Positions 60,100-64,000 of a stretch of 64,000 nt of DNA are shown piece after piece. The first letter of the stretch is position 1. Each line of letters starts with the position of its first letter. The stretch covers positions 558,001-622,000 of the forward strand of contig NZ_ASWE01000003.1 in the NCBI RefSeq assembly GCF_000407505.1. The letters are read 5' to 3'. A model generated the notes under the pieces. It was not told where the DNA came from. It was given only the letters and a program-made list of their open reading frames with translations, and ran no database searches. The translations under genes and the position numbers were made by a program. This DNA is from Enterococcus phoeniculicola ATCC BAA-412. Its GTDB lineage: Bacteria; Bacillota; Bacilli; Lactobacillales; Enterococcaceae.

Positions 60100-61614
60100 T
60101 TAGTGAATGACGAGTTGGTTCATGCGTTTGACAATTAGGTGGAGTAATTCTTTTTTTAATCCCAATAAATCCCTTTCCGTGGGTCTCATCTGCCAGTAAA
60201 AGATGGGGGTGTTTAACGTCTCGAATAAAGAGTAAAACTGATCTGTGATGATTAGCTCACAGGAAGCATCAAAAACGTCCACTAGTTCAATATGCTGAAA
60301 ACAATGATTTTTTATTAGATTGAGGTAGTATTTTTTTGGTACATGATCATAGATTGAAAGAATGGAAATTTTTATAGGTTTGAGCTTGAAGTATCTGTAG
60401 AGACCTCTTTGTATCCACGCTTGGTAGTAAGGAAAGACTTTTTCTTTTGGAAAGGTAATTTGTTGAAACTTTCTTCGGGTGCGTAATTTCTTATAAAATA
60501 GTTCTGTCATATACGCTGCTTGTGTCATAAATTCTTTTTTGTCCGTATCTGTTTTTACTTGGAGTAGCAGAGTGTTGCTTCCACCGAAAAAAAACCGTTC
60601 AAAATGAAGCTGAGCCACTTTTTTATACATAGTTGCTTTGTCTTCAGGAAAAGGGATAAAGCGAAATAGTGTCCAATAAGTTTCAAACCAAAACTGAGTC
60701 ACTTCGTTTGGCAGAAGTGCAAGTTGATAGCAGATAGGTAGATTGTTTGTATTTAAGTTAGGATAAATATCTATGAAGCTTAAAATATATTGATAAAAAA
60801 GCTGACATTCTAGCGTACTTTGTTTATCAGATAGTTGATAAGTAGTGAGCATTTGACGATAAGGATGGCTAATTTTTTTATAGAGAATATCTTGTGAAAA
60901 GTCTACTGCTATTTGTTTTTGGAGAGGATTTGTTTTAATTTTATCTAAACGATTTAAGGTGATGGATATCCAAAGAGTCAGGTTATGATGATTTTCAAAT
61001 GACTTTTGTAATTCACTTAGTTGAAGAATTTTTTTAACTAGAACTGCACTCTGTTTCTTCTTTTTTTGAGAAATAATTCGCTCAAAATCTGAAGAGAGAG
61101 AAAAAAATAAGTAGGAGAGGTAGCGAATTATTTTTTCATCTCCATACAAAGAAACTATATTTTTTTTAACGAGTTTTATAGAAAAATCATCAAGGATACG
61201 CTTTACTTCATTTAGCCGATTATTCACAGATGAAATGCTCAAAAAATTTTTTCTTGAAAAATGAATGCTGTCAAAAGAACCATTGATTAATAGTTCTTTC
61301 ATAATTAGGAATGTGTCTGATTTATTTAAATAGGTAAGAAAAAACTGACTGTAAGAAAATGAGTGATGTAAAATTAAATGGTATTTCCCATCTGTAAAAG
61401 CAAGTTGACTGGCTGAAGAATAGGAGGACAAATCCTCTGTTAATTTTTCTAAATCATTTACAAGTGTTTTTTGATTGATAAAAAGGGAGTCTTTCAATTC
61501 TTTTTGGGAATAGGGATTGGTTGTTTGAGCAAGTAGTTGAAAAAGAGCCACTCTTCTCAAAACAGCTGCAGAAAGAAAACGCCCATAAAATTGGTTTTCA
61601 AAAGATTCAATCAT
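60100..61614 (-). CDS. Mga/AtxA-type transcriptional regulator
   Basis: A 504-residue regulator of the Mga class. It has N-terminal helix-turn-helix domains (LLAQTTNPYSQKELKDSLFINQKTLVNDLEKL at about 27-60 and a second at about 105-140 with LSISSVNNRLNEVKRIL). A long central, mostly helical PRD-like region follows, and the C-terminus (about 415-500) resembles PTS EIIB (IKISILSIYDHVPKKYYLNLI). Mga-type proteins link sugar uptake to surface or virulence gene expression in cocci. Its targets are not evident. ATG at 61614, with GGAGGTAG upstream. It is divergent from the AI-2E-family gene. Confidence 0.83.
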   Translation of the reverse strand: MIESFENQFYGRFLSAAVLRRVALFQLLAQTTNPYSQKELKDSLFINQKTLVNDLEKLTEDLSSYSSASQLAFTDGKYHLILHHSFSYSQFFLTYLNKSDTFLIMKELLINGSFDSIHFSRKNFLSISSVNNRLNEVKRILDDFSIKLVKKNIVSLYGDEKIIRYLSYLFFSLSSDFERIISQKKKKQSAVLVKKILQLSELQKSFENHHNLTLWISITLNRLDKIKTNPLQKQIAVDFSQDILYKKISHPYRQMLTTYQLSDKQSTLECQLFYQYILSFIDIYPNLNTNNLPICYQLALLPNEVTQFWFETYWTLFRFIPFPEDKATMYKKVAQLHFERFFFGGSNTLLLQVKTDTDKKEFMTQAAYMTELFYKKLRTRRKFQQITFPKEKVFPYYQAWIQRGLYRYFKLKPIKISILSIYDHVPKKYYLNLIKNHCFQHIELVDVFDASCELIITDQFYSLFETLNTPIFYWQMRPTERDLLGLKKELLHLIVKRMNQLVIH

Positions 61615-61758
61615 ATGGCTACCTCCAGTAGTTATGAATAAAGGGTTTATAGGCTGATTTTAACATAACGAAACATATTTTTCATGACTTTCTTCATTTT
61701 CTCTTGCCTATTCGATAGGTAATTAGGTATGCTTAGATGAAAGAAACTGAGGTGGCTT

Positions 61759-62895
61759 ATGGAAAAGACTGAAATCGAAAAACTGATTAAAAAATATATT
61801 GTGATTGGCGCATTCCTTGTAGTTGGAATTATCTACCTACTGCCAATTTTAGGAATTGCAAAGACGATTCTTGGCGCATTTACCAACATTATTTTAGCAG
61901 CACTACTAGCTTATGTAATTAACATTATCATGGTAAAGATTGAACATGGGTTTGATAGGCTTTCCTATCCTTGGGTAAAAAAAATAAAGCGGCCGGTGAG
62001 TCTGCTGCTATCACTTATTATTTTACTCTTTGCAATCGTCGTTTTTATTGGTCTCGTGGTTCCGAGCATCTTTGAATCGCTAAATGTATTATTTGCTTCT
62101 TTACCTAGCTTTTTCAATGATGTTCAGCAATACCTAATCAATGTGTTTCAAAATAATCCTGAGATTAAACAAACGATTGCTGCGCTGGAGATTGATTGGA
62201 AAGCACTTTTACAAAATACCCTCTCATTTTTAGGTGGAGGAGTAGCAAACTTTGTTGATGTTGCAATTACGGTCATTAGTGCAGTATTAGGAAGCTTGTT
62301 CAATTTTCTGTTAATCTTGGTGTTTGCTATCTATATTTTACTAGATAAAGAACGATTTATACGGGCGTATGAACGGATTGGCAATCTCTACATTCCTAAG
62401 CCAAGAAAACGGAGAGTCGATAAAGTATTGAAAATTATTCATCAAACATTCAGCTCTTTTATTGGCGGACAATGTTTGGAAGCAGTTATTTTAGGAACGC
62501 TTTGTGCTATAGGAATGCTAATTCTTAGAATGCCTTACGCAGTGATGGTTGGGACATTAGTTGGCGTCATAAATATTGTTCCCATTGTAGGTGCGTATGT
62601 AGGTGGGGCAATCGGGATGTTTATGGTGTTTACCGTTAATCCTGTCTTATCCATTGGATTTTTAGTCTACTTGATTATTTTACAGCAGTTTGAAAGTAAC
62701 ATTATTTATCCAAGAGTTGTAGGAAATTCAGTTGGCTTACCTGGTATTTTTGTGTTAGCCTCTGTTATGGTTTTTGGGACATTGGCAGGTATTCCGGGAA
62801 TGTTTTTGGGCATTCCAACCACAGCCTGTGTCTATAAGCTAGCTAAAATTTACATTTCAGAGAAGGAACAGAAAAAAGCGCTGAAAATTTCATAA
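61759..62895 (+). CDS. AI-2E transporter family (PerM/YdbI-like, UPF0118) membrane protein
   Basis: A 378-residue membrane protein with about seven to eight helices and a soluble loop after the second pair (SIFESLNVLFASLPSFFNDVQQYL). The family hallmark near the C-terminal third is present: GQCLEAVILGTLCAIGMLILRMPYAVMVGTLVGVINIVPIVGAYVGG, then LQQFESNIIYPRVVGNSVGLPG. Members are diverse (ion antiport, export); a signalling role in AI-2 transport is not established for most. ATG at 61759 with GAGGTGG. Monocistronic with its own terminator. Confidence 0.86.
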   Translation: MEKTEIEKLIKKYIVIGAFLVVGIIYLLPILGIAKTILGAFTNIILAALLAYVINIIMVKIEHGFDRLSYPWVKKIKRPVSLLLSLIILLFAIVVFIGLVVPSIFESLNVLFASLPSFFNDVQQYLINVFQNNPEIKQTIAALEIDWKALLQNTLSFLGGGVANFVDVAITVISAVLGSLFNFLLILVFAIYILLDKERFIRAYERIGNLYIPKPRKRRVDKVLKIIHQTFSSFIGGQCLEAVILGTLCAIGMLILRMPYAVMVGTLVGVINIVPIVGAYVGGAIGMFMVFTVNPVLSIGFLVYLIILQQFESNIIYPRVVGNSVGLPGIFVLASVMVFGTLAGIPGMFLGIPTTACVYKLAKIYISEKEQKKALKIS

Positions 62896-62949
62896 TCACT
62901 TCTTTTAAGTAGAATAGAAATGATAAGAAAAGAATCAATTATAGAAGTG

Positions 62950-62990
62950 AAAAGACCAAAAATCATATTTACGATTTTTGGTCTTTTTTT
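62950..62990 (+). terminator. Terminator after the AI-2E-family gene
   Basis: AAAAGACCAAAAATC / GATTTTTGGTCTTTT perfect stem with an 8-base loop and seven T. Confidence 0.92.
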
Positions 62991-63099
62991 GCTAATGAAT
63001 GATACGACGAGACTAAATAGCAATATTGATACAAGCAATAGGATGTTTTCATAGTCGCAGAAAATAAGTTGTAGGAGGATATTTACTGAATACGTTTAT

Positions 63100-63738
63100 T
63101 TAAATCGCATCATTAGTAGGGAGAGTTTGCATAAGCTCAAAGAAATAGGTAGCTTCTCCAGTGCGAAAATAATTATACCAAGCGTCCAAAGTATCGGAAC
63201 TAAATACATCCAACTGCTCAATAATGTGCTTAGTCCATAACAAAGAAGCAGTGGAATTAGCAGTAATAAGTTGATTAGATGAGACAGAGGGCTGGTCTGC
63301 ATAAAACGCTTTTCCTTTGTATTGCTGACTAACCATCTCAAGAAAGCCTGATCCGTTACTCGTATGATAGCGATGATCTAAAAGCCCTTGCTCAGCGAGG
63401 GCTGCAGTAGCCCCACAGATAGCACCCACAGTCGCTCCAACTGAAAGAAATTCTTTTGCTTTTTTTAGAATCCCATCATGTTTTGGATCACTCCAAGTAT
63501 CAGCGCCGGGTAACAGAATGGTATTTTCATTACTGACAACAATCTCGTTTGTTAGTAAGTCTGGAATAATTGTCATTCCGCCCATTGTATGAATAGGCTC
63601 TGTTGAGTGACTGACAGTTTTTATCGACAAGCTACTTGCTCCTTTTTTAAAGAAACGCTTCGAGTGTAGCTCTGAGGTAAGATGCCCTATCTCCCAGTCA
63701 GCTAGAGTATCAAGCACGTAAATATAAATTGTTTTCAT
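63100..63738 (-). CDS. DJ-1/PfpI-family protein (class I glutamine amidotransferase-like)
   Basis: A 212-residue protein of the DJ-1/PfpI superfamily. It has the N-terminal IYIYVLDTLADWEIGHLTSEL, ENTILLPGADTW, and the nucleophile elbow GATVGAICGATAALAEQGLL with the reactive Cys in AICGAT. Functions range from glyoxalase to chaperone or protease-like; this longer YoaZ/YdeA-like branch is uncharacterised. ATG at 63738 with GGAGGAGATATT upstream; the longer frame lacks a site. It is divergent from the WYL/DeoR regulator gene, which may control it. Confidence 0.83.
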   Translation of the reverse strand: MKTIYIYVLDTLADWEIGHLTSELHSKRFFKKGASSLSIKTVSHSTEPIHTMGGMTIIPDLLTNEIVVSNENTILLPGADTWSDPKHDGILKKAKEFLSVGATVGAICGATAALAEQGLLDHRYHTSNGSGFLEMVSQQYKGKAFYADQPSVSSNQLITANSTASLLWTKHIIEQLDVFSSDTLDAWYNYFRTGEATYFFELMQTLPTNDAI

Positions 63739-63848
63739 AATATCTCCTCCATATAATTGTAATAAACGAATGAATCTACTATGATTATACCTACTGATAG
63801 TTGACAACTGTATGTCAGTAATTAAATAGTTTAAAAGGTGATTATTAA

Positions 63849-64000
63849 ATGAAGCTTAGTAGATTAGTGAGTATTATTGTGATTTTGCTTGATAAAGAAC
63901 GCGTAAGCGCACAACACTTAGCAACAACGTTTGAAGTTTCAACTCGCACTATCTACCGTGATATAGAGACTATTAATATGGCGGGGATTCCAGTTGTTTC
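63849..64000 (+). CDS. N-terminal part of a DeoR/YafY-type (HTH_11, WYL) regulator
   Basis: Only the first 50 codons are in the window. The N-terminus is a clear winged helix: MKLSRLVSIIVILLDKERVS, then AQHLATTFEVSTRTIYRDIE and TINMAGIPVV, the HTH_11 form that opens WYL-domain regulators. ATG at 63849 with AAAGGTG upstream. Divergent orientation to the DJ-1/PfpI gene suggests that gene as a target. Confidence 0.82.
   Translation, partial: MKLSRLVSIIVILLDKERVSAQHLATTFEVSTRTIYRDIETINMAGIPVV

Noticed and set aside
1-64000. Prophage, insertion sequence, tRNA/rRNA or CRISPR array
   Set aside because: No transposase, integrase, phage structural genes, tRNA-like cloverleaf or spaced direct repeats of CRISPR type were found.

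Overview
The window is low-GC, Gram-positive (Firmicutes) chromosomal DNA, most likely Enterococcus. Supporting this are strong GGAGG-type ribosome binding sites, Spx, a GlsB-type stress protein, a malic-enzyme cluster (maePE/maeKR) laid out as in enterococci and lactobacilli, CcpA cre sites, an Mga-type regulator, and small intergenic repeats with inverted ends like those reported in enterococci. The species cannot be fixed from sequence alone. No tRNA, rRNA, CRISPR array, insertion sequence or prophage was seen.

Layout: (1) 1-2.7 kb: the tail of an unrecognised gene, a diacylglycerol-kinase-like lipid kinase and a GT4 glycosyltransferase. (2) 2.7-7.6 kb: malate uptake and malic enzyme (maeP, maeE) divergent from a citrate-family two-component system (maeK, maeR), with a perfect cre site between. 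(3) 8.3-13.9 kb: GlsB-like protein, Spx, EF-P, a MerR regulator facing two unknown genes, a FusB-type EF-G-binding protein behind a leader-peptide attenuator, and a PhzF-like protein. (4) 14.5-26.1 kb: a locus that looks built for acetylated galacto(gluco)mannan oligosaccharides: CE7 esterase, AGE-family disaccharide epimerase, GH113 mannanase, ABC importer, YesL, GH36 alpha-galactosidase, GH1 and a GntR regulator. None of the enzymes carries an export signal, so oligosaccharides are probably imported and degraded inside the cell. (5) 26.2-30.4 kb: pyruvate phosphate dikinase with its regulatory kinase/phosphatase and a CcpN-type repressor, and three ATATGTG/CACATAT palindromes around the ppdK promoter. 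(6) 30.7-34.9 kb: VOC protein, ankyrin lipoprotein, cytosine-deaminase-like amidohydrolase and alanine dehydrogenase. (7) 35.2-42.5 kb: a mannose-family PTS with two pyruvate-aldolase-type enzymes, a 2-hydroxyacid dehydrogenase, a KpsF-like isomerase and a PucR/CdaR-type regulator; the substrate is unknown. (8) 43.1-50.4 kb: a UgpBAEC-like ABC importer containing an RNase-J-like metallo-beta-lactamase gene, then a cytosolic 5'-nucleotidase; both units are preceded by 11-bp-spaced PHO-box-like repeats. (9) 50.5-56.1 kb: LytTR/GHKL two-component system followed by a heterodimeric ABC exporter. (10) 56.4-60.0 kb: YheO-type regulator, RidA, YfcC-type transporter and PatB-type C-S lyase. (11) 60.1-64 kb: Mga-type regulator, AI-2E-family membrane protein, DJ-1/PfpI protein and the start of a WYL/DeoR regulator.

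The most notable items are the leader-peptide attenuator in front of the FusB-like gene, the paired PHO-box arrays that suggest an intracellular organophosphate-scavenging unit with a beta-CASP hydrolase, the unassigned PTS/double-aldolase operon, and the mannan locus with a shared operator-like motif.
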